A program made the translations under genes and the position numbers. From Nitrospira sp. (GTDB taxonomy: Bacteria; Nitrospirota; Nitrospiria; Nitrospirales; Nitrospiraceae), in assembly GCA_016788465.1 (NCBI GenBank), contig JAEURV010000102.1:1-37177 (forward strand): a stretch of DNA of 37,177 bases, in the 5' to 3' direction. A model generated the notes under the pieces. That model made no database searches, had not been told where the DNA came from, and saw nothing but the letters and a program-made list of their open reading frames with translations. Shown here piece by piece: positions 23,981 to 32,874 of the stretch (positions are counted from its first letter, which is position 1; the number at the start of each line of letters is the position of its first letter).

Positions 23981-26647
23981 TCAGGCCACTCTCATCATGG
24001 ACACGGTTGCCGTGCGGAAGGATGGCACATGTGTGATGGGATCAATGGCACAGTCAAATAACCGGACGGCAGCTTGGCCGAAATGGTCCGGGAACCAAGC
24101 CGTTCCTTGAGGGACCCGTTCGACAAGCTTCACTTCCGTCGTCATTTCTCCGGATGTACTGGAAAGGCGAACTCGGTCGCCATCCACCAAGGCAAAGCGG
24201 GCGGCATCAACGGGGTTGATCCGAAGTCGTCCGTTGTCTTCGATCTGCAACAAACCTTTCGAATGCGTCGAAAACTTTCCTGAGTGAAACAGACTCTGGG
24301 CGAAGTCGAGCCTCAACGTGCCGTCCGGACGCGATTTCGGTACCACGAGTCGGTAGCGTGCTGCAATGTCGGGTTGATAGCCTTCGGTGAGGTAGCGATT
24401 CATGGTTTCGTGATCGACCTTCGGCGGCAATGGGGTCGGTCCGAGGGAGCCATAGCCCGGAATAAGGCTGCGAATCTCCTTGAGGATCTCCTTGCTCTCA
24501 GCGTATTCCATCGGGGCGCCCAACAAAATGGACAGCGCCGAAAAGACTTCCCAGTCCGGCCGGCTTTCTCCGCGAGGGTCAATTGACGGACGAACGGTTT
24601 GGACATGCCCTTCCGTGTTCGTAAACGTCCCGCTTTTTTCCAGGGAGGACGCGGCCGGCAGCACTACGTGGGCAAGCGCGGCGGTCTCAGTCAAAAAGAG
24701 TTCCTGACAGACCAATAGTTCGAGCTTACGCAAGGCTTCCTCCGCGCGTACGGATGTAGGAAGGCTTCCAACCGGATTCTCCCCAACAATGAACATAGCC
24801 TTCAACGATCCAGTTTTTGCGCGATCCAGCATTTCGACAAGGGACGCTCCCGTGTCGAGGTGAACGCTTGCACCCCACTGCTTCATCATCCGGTCACAGT
24901 CGGATCGGCTGGTTACGGAACAAACGCCGGGAAGAAATTCTGCGACGGCACCCATTTCCACCGCGCCTTGGTCGTTATTTTCTTCCGCAAGCGGCGCAAA
25001 TCCACAGCCCGGTTGATCCAGTTTGCCGGTCAGCAGCAGCAGATCGAGGAGATTCAAGGATCCGCTATAGCCTCGTTCGCTGCGTAGGAGCAGTTGGCCG
25101 GCGAGCACAACGACCCGTTTTCCGGAAGCCAGGACCTTCGCAGCCTGCGCGAATGTGTCGGGTGCCATTCCTGTCGTTGCCTGGAGATCCTGCCAGGAGA
25201 TCTCTTGCAGTGCATGTGTGACGGCGCCGACATAGGCAGGGTATTGCTGTGTCAGGTGCAGCGGCATCAGATTCTGTTCGACGATGGCCTTCAACAAGCC
25301 AAGGACGGCACTGGGCATATCGCTCGGCGCGGTGCGGAAGTGATGGTGTGCAAGAGTCGCAATATTACTGATCCTCCCAATGACCGGCTCCAAGGATTCA
25401 ATCGTGATCAAGGTCGCCCGACGCTTCTTGACCGCTTCTTTGACCTTGAGTCCAGTAATCGGGTTGGTTTCGGTAATGTTCGTCCCGACAAGGAGCAAGA
25501 CGTCGGCCTCCAGAATATCTTCGAAGGCGACCGCCCAGCGATGAGTCCCCTGCACCCGTCGCATCGCATGAAGGCCGTTCACATGCCCGTAGCGGGCGCT
25601 GCTGTCGATGTGGTTGGTGCCGACGGCAACGCGCATGAATTTTTGGAAGAGGTACAGCTCTTCATTCGTACATCGGCCCGAGATTAACCCGCCGACACTC
25701 GTTGCTCCGTGTGCGGTCTTGATCCCGCTCATGCGATCGGCGACATATTCCAAGGCTTCTTCCCATGTGGTTTGGACCAATGTGCCATTGCGACGAATGA
25801 GCGGGTGGGTCAGGCGTTCCGCATGGGTGGTTGCATGGAAGCCAAAAAATCCGCGAGCACACAAGTCTCCATTGTTACGTCCTGCCCCATGTGCAGAGTT
25901 GACTTCGATCAACTCCTGGCCCTTCGTATGTACGGTCATCTGGCATCCGTCTCCACAGTACCCGCAGATGGTATCGGCGCGCTTGAGCATCCACGGCCGA
26001 TATTCATACATGGACAGACGGCTGGTAATGGCCCCGACCGGGCAGATCTGCACGCAGCCTCCGCAGAACTCGCAGTCTAATGGGTGTGGGCCGAAGTGCT
26101 TGATCTCCGTCATGGTGCCGCGCCCAACCGGCGCCAAGGCTTTCACGTCCATCACTTCATCGCAGTATCGGACACAGCGGAGACATTGCACGCAGCGATT
26201 CATCTGAGTCTCGATCAGCGGGCTGAAATACTCCTTGTGAAACACGCGCTTGGTTTCAATGAACCGGCTGGTGGCCGTGTACTGATGTGAAAAATCTTGA
26301 AGATCGCATTTCCCGCCTTGATCACAGACCGGACAATCGAGCGGGTGATTGGCGAGGATAAACTCCAGCACTGATCGATGGGCGTCGTTGACCACGGTTG
26401 TGGCGGTGCGCACGCTCATGCCTTCATCGACCGGGGTGCTGCAGGCGGTTTGAAGCTTCGGCATCTTTTCGACTTCGACCAGACACATGCGACAGTTGGC
26501 GTCCGGTTTGAGCTTCGGGTGGTAGCAGAAATGTGGAATCATGACGCCGACACGCCGGGCAGCTTCGATCACCAAGGTGCCTTTCGGGACCTTGACCGTC
26601 ATCCCATCGATTGTCATGCGAACCATTGGGGCTGTCGTGTCAGACAT
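23981..26647 (-). CDS. nuoG: NADH:quinone oxidoreductase subunit G
   Basis: The large electron-transfer subunit, 888 residues. Cluster ligands seen: [2Fe-2S] N1b C41, C52, C55, C69; His-ligated N5 H101, C105, C108, C114; a ferredoxin-like region with C152, C155, C158, C162 and C192, C195, C198, C202; and the molybdopterin-type domain opening with C228, C231, C235 plus a later Cys near 262, matching the extra N7 cluster known in E. coli and Thermus. The molybdopterin-oxidoreductase fold follows to the end and is expected to be empty of cofactor, as in other NuoG. It is longer than Thermus Nqo3 (783) and close to E. coli NuoG (908). Confidence 0.96.
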   Translation of the reverse strand: MSDTTAPMVRMTIDGMTVKVPKGTLVIEAARRVGVMIPHFCYHPKLKPDANCRMCLVEVEKMPKLQTACSTPVDEGMSVRTATTVVNDAHRSVLEFILANHPLDCPVCDQGGKCDLQDFSHQYTATSRFIETKRVFHKEYFSPLIETQMNRCVQCLRCVRYCDEVMDVKALAPVGRGTMTEIKHFGPHPLDCEFCGGCVQICPVGAITSRLSMYEYRPWMLKRADTICGYCGDGCQMTVHTKGQELIEVNSAHGAGRNNGDLCARGFFGFHATTHAERLTHPLIRRNGTLVQTTWEEALEYVADRMSGIKTAHGATSVGGLISGRCTNEELYLFQKFMRVAVGTNHIDSSARYGHVNGLHAMRRVQGTHRWAVAFEDILEADVLLLVGTNITETNPITGLKVKEAVKKRRATLITIESLEPVIGRISNIATLAHHHFRTAPSDMPSAVLGLLKAIVEQNLMPLHLTQQYPAYVGAVTHALQEISWQDLQATTGMAPDTFAQAAKVLASGKRVVVLAGQLLLRSERGYSGSLNLLDLLLLTGKLDQPGCGFAPLAEENNDQGAVEMGAVAEFLPGVCSVTSRSDCDRMMKQWGASVHLDTGASLVEMLDRAKTGSLKAMFIVGENPVGSLPTSVRAEEALRKLELLVCQELFLTETAALAHVVLPAASSLEKSGTFTNTEGHVQTVRPSIDPRGESRPDWEVFSALSILLGAPMEYAESKEILKEIRSLIPGYGSLGPTPLPPKVDHETMNRYLTEGYQPDIAARYRLVVPKSRPDGTLRLDFAQSLFHSGKFSTHSKGLLQIEDNGRLRINPVDAARFALVDGDRVRLSSTSGEMTTEVKLVERVPQGTAWFPDHFGQAAVRLFDCAIDPITHVPSFRTATVSMMRVA

Positions 26648-26685
26648 CGTTCACCGTTACTCAACTCTCAAGCGCACAGGGGCGC

Positions 26686-27990
26686 TCAGTGTCGTACCAC
26701 CGTCTCAGGTCTGATCAGATTAGCGGCGTCTGCTTCGTGGATGAGGTCCACGTACTCCTGCCGCCAGTGCTTCAGGGTGCTCTGAATCGGGGCCACTTCC
26801 GCATCGCCGAACGCACAGACCGTTCGGCCTGCGATGTTTTTGCATAGATCCAACAAGGTTTCAAGGTCTTGCATCCGGCCGCGTTTCGCCAAAATTCTGC
26901 GCAACGTCTGAACCAGCCATGAGCTGCCTTCTCGACAGGGACTGCACTTCCCACAAGACTCATGGTAGAAAAACTCCATCAGTCGGAGCGCCGCCCAGAC
27001 CATGCTGGTGCCTTCCTCCATGACGGTAACCCCTCCGGATCCCAGCATCGATCCTGCCGTCGCGACATGCTCAAAATCCAATTTCACATCGAGATGCGCT
27101 GGCGTCAGAAAAGGGGCTGAGGCTCCACCGGGGATAAAGGCTTTCAACGGCTTATCCGACCGCATCCCGCCGGCATGTTCGAAGACCAATTCTCGAACGG
27201 TCACGCCCATCGGAACTTCGTAGTTCCCTGGCCGTTTGACATGGCCGCTCACGCAAAACACTCTGGTCCCCGTACTCTTCGGAGGGGAGCCGATCGCTGC
27301 AAACCAGTCGGCCCCGCGGTTCATGATATGGGGGAGGTTCGCCAAAGTTTCAACGTTATTGACCACCGTCGGCTTATTGTAGAGGCCATGCGTAGCCGGA
27401 AACGGCGGTTTAATGCGTGGGAGCCCGCGTTTGCCTTCGAGAGATTCCAGCAAGGCGGTCTCTTCGCCGCAAATATAGGCACCGGCTCCTCGATGTACCC
27501 ACACATCGACGTGGACACCCGTTCCAAGAATGTTCTTCCCGATGTAACCGGCCGCCCTTGCTTCATTGATCGCATGTTCTAAAATCTTGGACCCCAGGAC
27601 CATTTCTCCGCGGATATAGATGTAGGCCGATTCCGCTCCGATGGCATAGCAGGCCAACACAATACCTTCCAAGACCTGGTGAGGATCGCGCTCCATCAAC
27701 TGTCGATCCTTGAATGTGCCAGGCTCGCTCTCGTCGGCGTTGCAACACAGATAGCGGGGACCTTGATAATCTTTTGGCAAAAAGCCCCACTTCACACCGG
27801 TCGGGAATCCGGCACCACCGCGTCCGCGGAGGCCTGACTTTCGAACCACCGCGGTGACCTCTGCCGGAGCGATCCTCCCCAGCGTAGTGCGAACCGCTTG
27901 ATAGCCGCCGGCCTTCTCATAATCGTGCAACGACCCGGTATAGCCGGGCTGCATCATGTTCTTTAGCAAGATCAGTTCGTGTTGCGGCAT
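26686..27990 (-). CDS. nuoF: NADH:quinone oxidoreductase subunit F (NADH-binding)
   Basis: The 434-residue flavoprotein that oxidises NADH. It has the FMN/NADH glycine-rich motif LRGRGGAGFPTGVKWGF (54-70), the CCNADESEPGTFKDR segment, the GAGAYICGEETALLESLEG motif and the N3 [4Fe-4S] ligands in ESCGKCSPCREG plus a later Cys in GRTVCAFGD. Its length is typical. The 74-base gap after nuoE holds a GTGAAAAG inverted repeat that overlaps the nuoE stop. Confidence 0.97.
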   Translation of the reverse strand: MPQHELILLKNMMQPGYTGSLHDYEKAGGYQAVRTTLGRIAPAEVTAVVRKSGLRGRGGAGFPTGVKWGFLPKDYQGPRYLCCNADESEPGTFKDRQLMERDPHQVLEGIVLACYAIGAESAYIYIRGEMVLGSKILEHAINEARAAGYIGKNILGTGVHVDVWVHRGAGAYICGEETALLESLEGKRGLPRIKPPFPATHGLYNKPTVVNNVETLANLPHIMNRGADWFAAIGSPPKSTGTRVFCVSGHVKRPGNYEVPMGVTVRELVFEHAGGMRSDKPLKAFIPGGASAPFLTPAHLDVKLDFEHVATAGSMLGSGGVTVMEEGTSMVWAALRLMEFFYHESCGKCSPCREGSSWLVQTLRRILAKRGRMQDLETLLDLCKNIAGRTVCAFGDAEVAPIQSTLKHWRQEYVDLIHEADAANLIRPETVVRH

Positions 27991-27998
27991 AGTACTCA

Positions 27999-28085
27999 GT
28001 GTGAAAAGTAAAAGGTGAAAAGTGAAAAGTTGAAAGAAGACCGCATGTGCATACGTCTCACCTGTTACCTTTCACTGTTCACTGG
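27999..28085. repeat. GTGAAAAG-type inverted repeat between nuoE and nuoF
   Basis: The plus strand has a purine-rich arm of reiterated GTGAAAAG units (about 27999-28036) and a pyrimidine-rich arm with TTACCTTTCACTGTTCACTG (about 28064-28083). The arms are largely complementary and could form a long imperfect hairpin. The right arm runs into the 3' end of nuoE. Similar structures occur at 28615-28696 and 31056-31139, which points to a dispersed short repeat family. Confidence 0.65.
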
Positions 28086-28595
28086 TTCCGGCCACATAAA
28101 GGGCCCGCTCTTCAAGGCGCTGGTTCCCGTCAATCGTAAATCAGACAAAATCCGGTCGAGTTTGTCCTCGGTCACGCGTTCATAATAGTCCTCATTGATC
28201 TGCATCATAGGACCGGTCCCGCAGGCCGCCAAACATTCCACCGCACTGAGAGTAAACAGGCCGTCGGTCGTCGATTCCCCGGGGGCAATCCCAAGCTTGG
28301 TTTTTATCCACCCGATCATCGTATCCGAGCCGACCAACGCGCACATGAGGGATTTACAGACCTGAATATGAAACTTGCCCACGGGCTTCAGGTTGAACAT
28401 TGTATAAAACGTAACGGTTTCGTAGACCTGAGGCGGTGTCAGCCCGAGCAATTTCGCTATTTCTTGCATGGCCGCCTCGCTCACATAGCCCTGATCGCGC
28501 TGGGCGACATAGAGCAGCGGAATCAACGCCGAGCGTTTGACCGGATAACGGCTCAGGATGTCGTCGAATTCTTTTTGATACTTGTCGCGCAGCAT
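28065..28595 (-). CDS. nuoE: NADH:quinone oxidoreductase subunit E
   Basis: A thioredoxin-fold subunit holding [2Fe-2S] cluster N1a, 176 residues. The ligands are C80 and C85 (QVCKSLMCAL) and C121 and C125 (VECLAACGTG). The N-terminal helical bundle (1-70) is standard. The last codons (EPVNSER, then TAA) lie inside the right arm of the neighbouring inverted repeat, so the very C-terminus looks derived from repeat sequence. The gap to nuoCD upstream is 102 bases and also contains a repeat hairpin. Confidence 0.96.
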   Translation of the reverse strand: MLRDKYQKEFDDILSRYPVKRSALIPLLYVAQRDQGYVSEAAMQEIAKLLGLTPPQVYETVTFYTMFNLKPVGKFHIQVCKSLMCALVGSDTMIGWIKTKLGIAPGESTTDGLFTLSAVECLAACGTGPMMQINEDYYERVTEDKLDRILSDLRLTGTSALKSGPFMWPEPVNSER

Positions 28596-28614
28596 GTACG
28601 TCTGGTTTACCTCT

Positions 28615-28696
28615 TGTGAAAAGTGAGAGGTGAAAGGCGAGAAGCTGAGGTCTTTAGTTGGACCGACCTGTTACTTTTCACTTCTTACCGTTCACT
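28615..28696. repeat. GTGAAAAG-type inverted repeat between nuoCD and nuoE
   Basis: Left arm TGTGAAAAGTGAGAGGTGAA (from 28615) and right arm TTACTTTTCACTTCTTACCG (from about 28671) are imperfectly complementary, separated by about 25 bases. It lies wholly in the intercistronic gap. It resembles the copies at 27999-28085 and 31056-31139. Confidence 0.65.
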
Positions 28697-28697
28697 C

Positions 28698-30449
28698 CTA
28701 TCGGTCACATTCCCCCATGACCACATCGTATGTTCCAAAAATCGTGATGATGTCCGAAATCAAATAACCTCGTGCCATATGATCGAACGCGCCCATGTGG
28801 ATAAAGGACGGCGAGCGAATCTTCAAGCGATAGGGGCGTGGACTGCCATCACTGATGATAAAGAAGCCGAGTTCTCCTTTGGGGGCTTCAGTCGGACAAT
28901 AGGTTTCGCCTTTGGGCGGTTTGAACCCTTGCGTAAAGATGATGAAATGGTGAATCAAGCTTTCCATATCCCGCATTACCAGTTGCTTCGGTGGCGGAAT
29001 ATATTGCGGTATCTCAGCAATGATAGGTCCGGGCGGCATCTGATCGAGACATTGAGAGATGATGCGTGCGCTCTGGCGCATCTCTTCGACACGTATCCAA
29101 TACCGGTCATACGTGTCGCCGTTTTTCCCGACAGGAACCTCCCAATCCACTTTGTGGTAGACCCCATAGGGTTCCAATTTGCGGACGTCATACGCAATCC
29201 CGGATCCTCGCAAGGACGGACCCGTCATGCCGAAATTGATGGCGTCTTTCCCGGAGATTACGGCCACATGTTTCGTTCGCGCCAACCAAATGCGGTTGCT
29301 GGCAAGGAGCGAATCGTACTCATCGACTTTCTGTGGAAACGTTTCCAAAAATGTTCTTAGGCGGGTCACCAATTCCGGGGTGAAGTCGCTGTCGACGCCG
29401 CCGATCCGATAGTAGTTCAAGGTCAGCCTGGCGCCGCAGAGTTGCTCGAACATATCAAGCAGAATTTCACGTTCGCGAAACGTCCAGAAGAAGACCGTCA
29501 TCGCACCGATGTCCAAGGCCTGGGCGCCTAACCAGAAGAGATGTCCGAGAATGCGCTGCATTTCCGCGACGATGGTGCGGATATATTCAGCGCGCTCGGG
29601 GACGGTGATCCCAAGGAGCTTCTCAACCGCTCGGACATACGCGTAGTTGTTCGCCATGGCACAGACATAGTCCAGTCGGTCGGTGTGCGGAATGATCTGC
29701 ATGTACGCCAGGCCTTCGGCCAATTTTTCCACGCCCCGATGGAGATAGCCGAGATCCGGCGTGGCCTTAACGATCCGCTCACCATCCAACTCGAGGACGA
29801 CGCGCACGACACCATGGGTACTCGGATGTTGCGGCCCCATATTCAACAAGAGTTCTTCCCGCCGATTGGACGACGAGGCATCGGGATTCGCCAGGTACAA
29901 TTTCTTTTCAGCCTCAGGCACCTCGCTCTCGACCTGCTCCACCGGTGGTTCATCCAGTCGGGGGATAAAGTCGAATTGACTGCGCCAACCACGACCTTCG
30001 GCGGGAAAATCTTTTCGCAAGGGATAGCCTTCGGCATAGTCTTCCGGGAGGAGAATGCGGCGCAGATCCGGATGTCCGGTAAAGCGGATTCCCATCATGT
30101 CGTACACTTCACGCTCGAGAAAATCCGCGCCGCGCCAGATGCTCGTGACGGAATCGAGCGAGGGATTTTCTTCGGTGAGCCTGGTTTTGAGGCGAATGCG
30201 TTTTCCACGGGGGATGGAGAGTAACTGATAGATGACCTCAAATCGCTGTTGATCAGACGGGTAGTCGGCGGAGCAGATATCGGTGATGTGGTCAAAACTG
30301 GCTTCTGGCGCATCATGAAGAAAGCGCATCACGTCCAAGATCCCAGATGAGGCGATCTGCACGGTTGTTTCCGAACGCGCGGCATCCTCGTCGACCGAGA
30401 GCACGGTATCCGGGAACTTGTTGAGCAATGTTTCGATGAGAGCTTGCAT
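28698..30449 (-). CDS. nuoCD: NADH:quinone oxidoreductase fused subunit C/D
   Basis: A fused 583-residue protein. The NuoC (30 kDa) part covers about 1-160 with EREVYDMMGIRFTGHPDLRR (112-131); a linker of about 35 residues follows; NuoD (49 kDa) begins near 198 with LLNMGPQHPSTHGVVR (201-216). NuoD shapes the quinone pocket next to cluster N2; the HGVVR arginine (R216) falls in the region where mitochondrial NDUFS2 is dimethylated by NDUFAF7. The C-terminal DPVMGECDR-type ending is present as DVVMGECDR. C/D fusion is known in enterobacteria and several other lineages. A midA-type methyltransferase gene stands at the head of the same operon. Confidence 0.97.
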   Translation of the reverse strand: MQALIETLLNKFPDTVLSVDEDAARSETTVQIASSGILDVMRFLHDAPEASFDHITDICSADYPSDQQRFEVIYQLLSIPRGKRIRLKTRLTEENPSLDSVTSIWRGADFLEREVYDMMGIRFTGHPDLRRILLPEDYAEGYPLRKDFPAEGRGWRSQFDFIPRLDEPPVEQVESEVPEAEKKLYLANPDASSSNRREELLLNMGPQHPSTHGVVRVVLELDGERIVKATPDLGYLHRGVEKLAEGLAYMQIIPHTDRLDYVCAMANNYAYVRAVEKLLGITVPERAEYIRTIVAEMQRILGHLFWLGAQALDIGAMTVFFWTFREREILLDMFEQLCGARLTLNYYRIGGVDSDFTPELVTRLRTFLETFPQKVDEYDSLLASNRIWLARTKHVAVISGKDAINFGMTGPSLRGSGIAYDVRKLEPYGVYHKVDWEVPVGKNGDTYDRYWIRVEEMRQSARIISQCLDQMPPGPIIAEIPQYIPPPKQLVMRDMESLIHHFIIFTQGFKPPKGETYCPTEAPKGELGFFIISDGSPRPYRLKIRSPSFIHMGAFDHMARGYLISDIITIFGTYDVVMGECDR

Positions 30450-30463
30450 GGTTGATTCAGTCG

Positions 30464-30527
30464 CAAAGTATGAAAGTTAGGACGTCGAGAGGTTATCGGT
30501 CCTGAGGTGTCAAAACTTTCAACTTTG
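30464..30527. repeat. Short imperfect inverted repeat in the nuoB-nuoCD gap
   Basis: CAAAGTATGAAAGTT (30464-30478) and AACTTTCAACTTTG (30514-30527) are complementary except for an indel and form a possible hairpin in the 117-base gap. It looks like a shorter, diverged member of the same GTGAAA-type repeat group. Confidence 0.4.
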
Positions 30528-30566
30528 AGAACGTTTCCAGTTTACAACTCGTATTGCTTGCGCAAC

Positions 30567-31046
30567 TTACTTCACGAATACCCTTTCACGCTGGATCTTT
30601 TCCTGTAATTTCAGTAGTCCGTCCAGCAAGGCCTCCGGTCGTGGCGGGCATCCAGGTACATACACATCGACCGGCACGATCTGATCTACGCCCTGCACGA
30701 CCGCATAGCTGTTGTAGTGATTGCCGGAGGTCGCACAGGATCCCATGCAAATGACATAACGGGGCTCAGGCATTTGATCGTAGATCCGGCGAATCACCGG
30801 TGCCATCTTTCGCGAGACGGTTCCCGCGACGATCATGAGATCCGATTGTCTGGGGGATGCACGGAAGACGCCGGCGCCGAAGCGATCTAAGTCATAGCGG
30901 GAGGAGACGCTGGCGATCATCTCAATGGCACAGCAGGCCAACCCGAACGTCATGGGCCAGAGCGCGGACTTCCTCGCCCAGTTTACGACCGCGTCCAGGT
31001 TGGTCGTGATGATGTTGGCGTCAAACTGGCGTTCAAGAAGACTCAT
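30567..31046 (-). CDS. nuoB: NADH:quinone oxidoreductase subunit B
   Basis: The subunit carrying cluster N2, the last iron-sulphur centre before quinone, 159 residues. Ligands C38, C39, C104 and C133 have the same spacing as in E. coli NuoB (adjacent pair, +65, +29). Other signatures are the [15 protein letters not shown] loop and [15 protein letters not shown]. It is shorter than E. coli NuoB at the N-terminus, as in many bacteria. It is separated from nuoA by a 97-base gap with a repeat hairpin. Confidence 0.97.
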   Translation of the reverse strand: MSLLERQFDANIITTNLDAVVNWARKSALWPMTFGLACCAIEMIASVSSRYDLDRFGAGVFRASPRQSDLMIVAGTVSRKMAPVIRRIYDQMPEPRYVICMGSCATSGNHYNSYAVVQGVDQIVPVDVYVPGCPPRPEALLDGLLKLQEKIQRERVFVK

Positions 31047-31055
31047 GAAGGATCC

Positions 31056-31139
31056 TGTGAACAGTGAAAGGTGAAAAATGAAAAGTGAAGCGAACGATTA
31101 CTGTTCGAACCTTTCACATTTGACATTTCACGTTTTACA
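31056..31139. repeat. GTGAAAAG-type inverted repeat between nuoA and nuoB
   Basis: Left arm TGTGAACAGTGAAAGGTGAA (from 31057, continuing to about 31090) and right arm from about 31103 containing CCTTTCACATTTGACATTTC pair imperfectly, with a short spacer. It lies between the nuoB start and the nuoA stop. It is the third clear copy of this repeat type in the operon. Confidence 0.65.
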
Positions 31140-31143
31140 TCTG

Positions 31144-31566
31144 CTAATCCCACTCCAGGGCTCCCTTTTTCCAGGCATACCAAAATCCCACGACCAAAAT
31201 GGCGATGAAGACGATCATCTCTACTAGTCCAACCAGACCAAGTCTGGTAAAGGCGACAGCCCAGGGAAACATAAAGACGATTTCGATATCGAAAATGACG
31301 AACAGCATGGCGATGACGTAATACCGCATCGGAAACTGCACGCGGGCGTCCTGAAAAAGCGGGCTACCGCTTTCATAGGGTGCTAACTTGGCTCGATAGG
31401 GTTGGTTGGGGCGAACAAACTTCCCAACGTAGAGCGTCAATGTCCCAAGGACAATCCCTATGGCGATGAAAAGGAGAATGGGTAAATAGTTTTCTGGAAC
31501 GGGAGCGATGACGACATCGTGAAGCGTGACACGTGAACTGTCACTGAATACTGGAGAGGTCATCAT
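31144..31566 (-). CDS. nuoA: NADH:quinone oxidoreductase subunit A
   Basis: A 140-residue membrane subunit with three helices (about 28-48, 80-104, 112-133). The conserved loop KLAPYESGSPLFQDARVQFP is present, as is YYVIAMLFVIFDIEIVFMFP. AAGGA lies 7 bases before the ATG at 31566, and the gene starts 10 bases after the stop of the methyltransferase gene, so the two are co-transcribed. The usual family cysteine in the E-x-G loop (E-C-G in E. coli and mitochondria) is serine here. Confidence 0.96.
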   Translation of the reverse strand: MMTSPVFSDSSRVTLHDVVIAPVPENYLPILLFIAIGIVLGTLTLYVGKFVRPNQPYRAKLAPYESGSPLFQDARVQFPMRYYVIAMLFVIFDIEIVFMFPWAVAFTRLGLVGLVEMIVFIAILVVGFWYAWKKGALEWD

Positions 31567-31576
31567 GCGTCAGTCC

Positions 31577-32773
31577 TTACGCCGCCGACTGTGTGGTGAG
31601 TGCCGAACGGAAAAACGGTTGATACTGCAATCCATCGAGTTTCGGATTCGGCACGGCTTTATGCTGCACGAGAACTTTGAACGTGGTGCCCATTCCGTTG
31701 GGCCTCAGTAACTGAATCGCTGCGGCAAGTTCCGGGCTGTCCTGGGGTAGCCCTGTGAGCATCTGTTCGATGCCCAGTCCCATGAGGAAGCTCATCTGGT
31801 TAGTGAAGCCCGTCGTCTGGAGCCCCTGGGCTTCACCGGCTATCGCCAAGCTCGAAAAGTCCACGTGAGTGGTCATGTCCTGTTCACCCACGTGCAGGAA
31901 CGGATCCTCATGAACGGTATGTTGGCGGTAACAGAGGAATGTTCCGCGTTTCCGATCGGCAGAGTATAGATCCTGTGTCGTATGGCCGTAATCAATGGTG
32001 AGCACAAAGCCCCGATCGAGACGTTGCGCCACGTGGGCCATCCACTCGAGTGCCTGGAGATTGACCTCCGTGCGGTACCCTTCCGCCCAATCCAACCCGA
32101 TACGGCGAAGCTGAGTCGCGAGCTGCTCCGATGACAGCGGCTTGAGACATTCGACGAATTGCCCATCCTGATAGTCCACCCAGAGTTCCTTAAGGCCTTG
32201 TGCCGTCATCTGGATGCGGTGAACCGGAAACGAGTCCACGAGTTCGTTGCTAAAGAACAGACCGGTCAGGCTGTGTGTGGGGATCTGTGCAAGATTGTCG
32301 ACCCAGGTGACGAGCTCGGGTCGATCGAGCCAAGGGGCGAGATTGTGACGTTGTGCCTCGCGCATCGCCGGGCTTCGTTCAATCAGGACATAACGCAGAC
32401 GGTGGAATAACGAGGGATAGTCGCGTTGAGCAGCCGACAGGATTTGTCGAGCCAAGAGCCCCTTACCTGACCCCATCTCCATGATCGTGAAGGGACTAGG
32501 GCGGTCCAACAAGCGGTCCATTTGCTCGGCTTGCTTGGTCAGCACTTGCCCGAGGATCGGATGGACATCCGAGCTGGTGTAGAAGTCACCCGTCCGCCCA
32601 ATGCGGCTCGTTGCCGGTTTCGATGCGCATACGTAGTAGCCGAATCGTGGATGGTACAGGGCCAGCTCCATGAATCGTGCAAACGGAATTGGACCGGAGG
32701 CGGTCACTTCGGATGCGATGGCAGCGACGAGTTCCGGATGTCCAGCGCTCACAACTGGGCTCCAAATTTTCAC
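31577..32773 (-). CDS. midA: MidA/NDUFAF7-family SAM-dependent methyltransferase, likely complex I assembly factor
   Basis: A 398-residue class I methyltransferase of the DUF185/MidA family. Diagnostic motifs are TGDFYTSSDVHPILGQ (61-76), the SAM-binding loop IMEMGSGKGLLARQ (97-110), FFSNELVDSFPVHR and VLTIDYGH. In mitochondria NDUFAF7 dimethylates an arginine of NDUFS2 (NuoD homologue) early in complex I assembly. Here the gene lies 10 bases upstream of nuoA as the apparent first gene of the nuo operon, which strongly supports the same role on NuoCD. The start is a GTG at 32773, just after an in-frame TAG; no good ribosome binding site is seen and a second GTG (32752) is possible. A sigma70-like promoter lies upstream. 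Confidence 0.87.
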   Translation of the reverse strand: MKIWSPVVSAGHPELVAAIASEVTASGPIPFARFMELALYHPRFGYYVCASKPATSRIGRTGDFYTSSDVHPILGQVLTKQAEQMDRLLDRPSPFTIMEMGSGKGLLARQILSAAQRDYPSLFHRLRYVLIERSPAMREAQRHNLAPWLDRPELVTWVDNLAQIPTHSLTGLFFSNELVDSFPVHRIQMTAQGLKELWVDYQDGQFVECLKPLSSEQLATQLRRIGLDWAEGYRTEVNLQALEWMAHVAQRLDRGFVLTIDYGHTTQDLYSADRKRGTFLCYRQHTVHEDPFLHVGEQDMTTHVDFSSLAIAGEAQGLQTTGFTNQMSFLMGLGIEQMLTGLPQDSPELAAAIQLLRPNGMGTTFKVLVQHKAVPNPKLDGLQYQPFFRSALTTQSAA

Positions 32774-32844
32774 GAGCTATGGGAAAAATGACACCACTGG
32801 AGCATGGGCCATATGTACCCATCTCCTGGTATTGAAAGGGGGAT

Positions 32845-32874
32845 AGGGTAGCGTCTTGAACTGCGTTAAGTCAA
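32845..32874 (-). promoter_or_regulatory. Candidate promoter of the midA-nuo operon
   Basis: Read on the minus strand: TTGACT (32874-32869), an 18-base spacer and TACCCT (32850-32845). It lies about 70 bases before the midA start. The -35 is near consensus and the -10 is weak. It is the only clear sigma70-like pair in the 268-base gap between secA and midA. Confidence 0.45.

Noticed and set aside
27999-31139. Repeats between nuo genes considered as a CRISPR array
   Set aside because: The units are inverted, not regular direct repeats with spacers; copies are hundreds of bases apart and no cas gene is near.
16185-31566. Fused nuoCD and the extra cluster ligands in NuoG considered as novel
   Set aside because: Both are known variants: C/D fusion occurs in enterobacteria and elsewhere, and the N7 ligand set is known from E. 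coli and Thermus.
32586-32822. A 78-codon minus-strand frame starting at 32822 after GGAG
   Set aside because: It overlaps midA in another frame over nearly all its length, the GGAG abuts the ATG, and its composition looks like a frame shadow.
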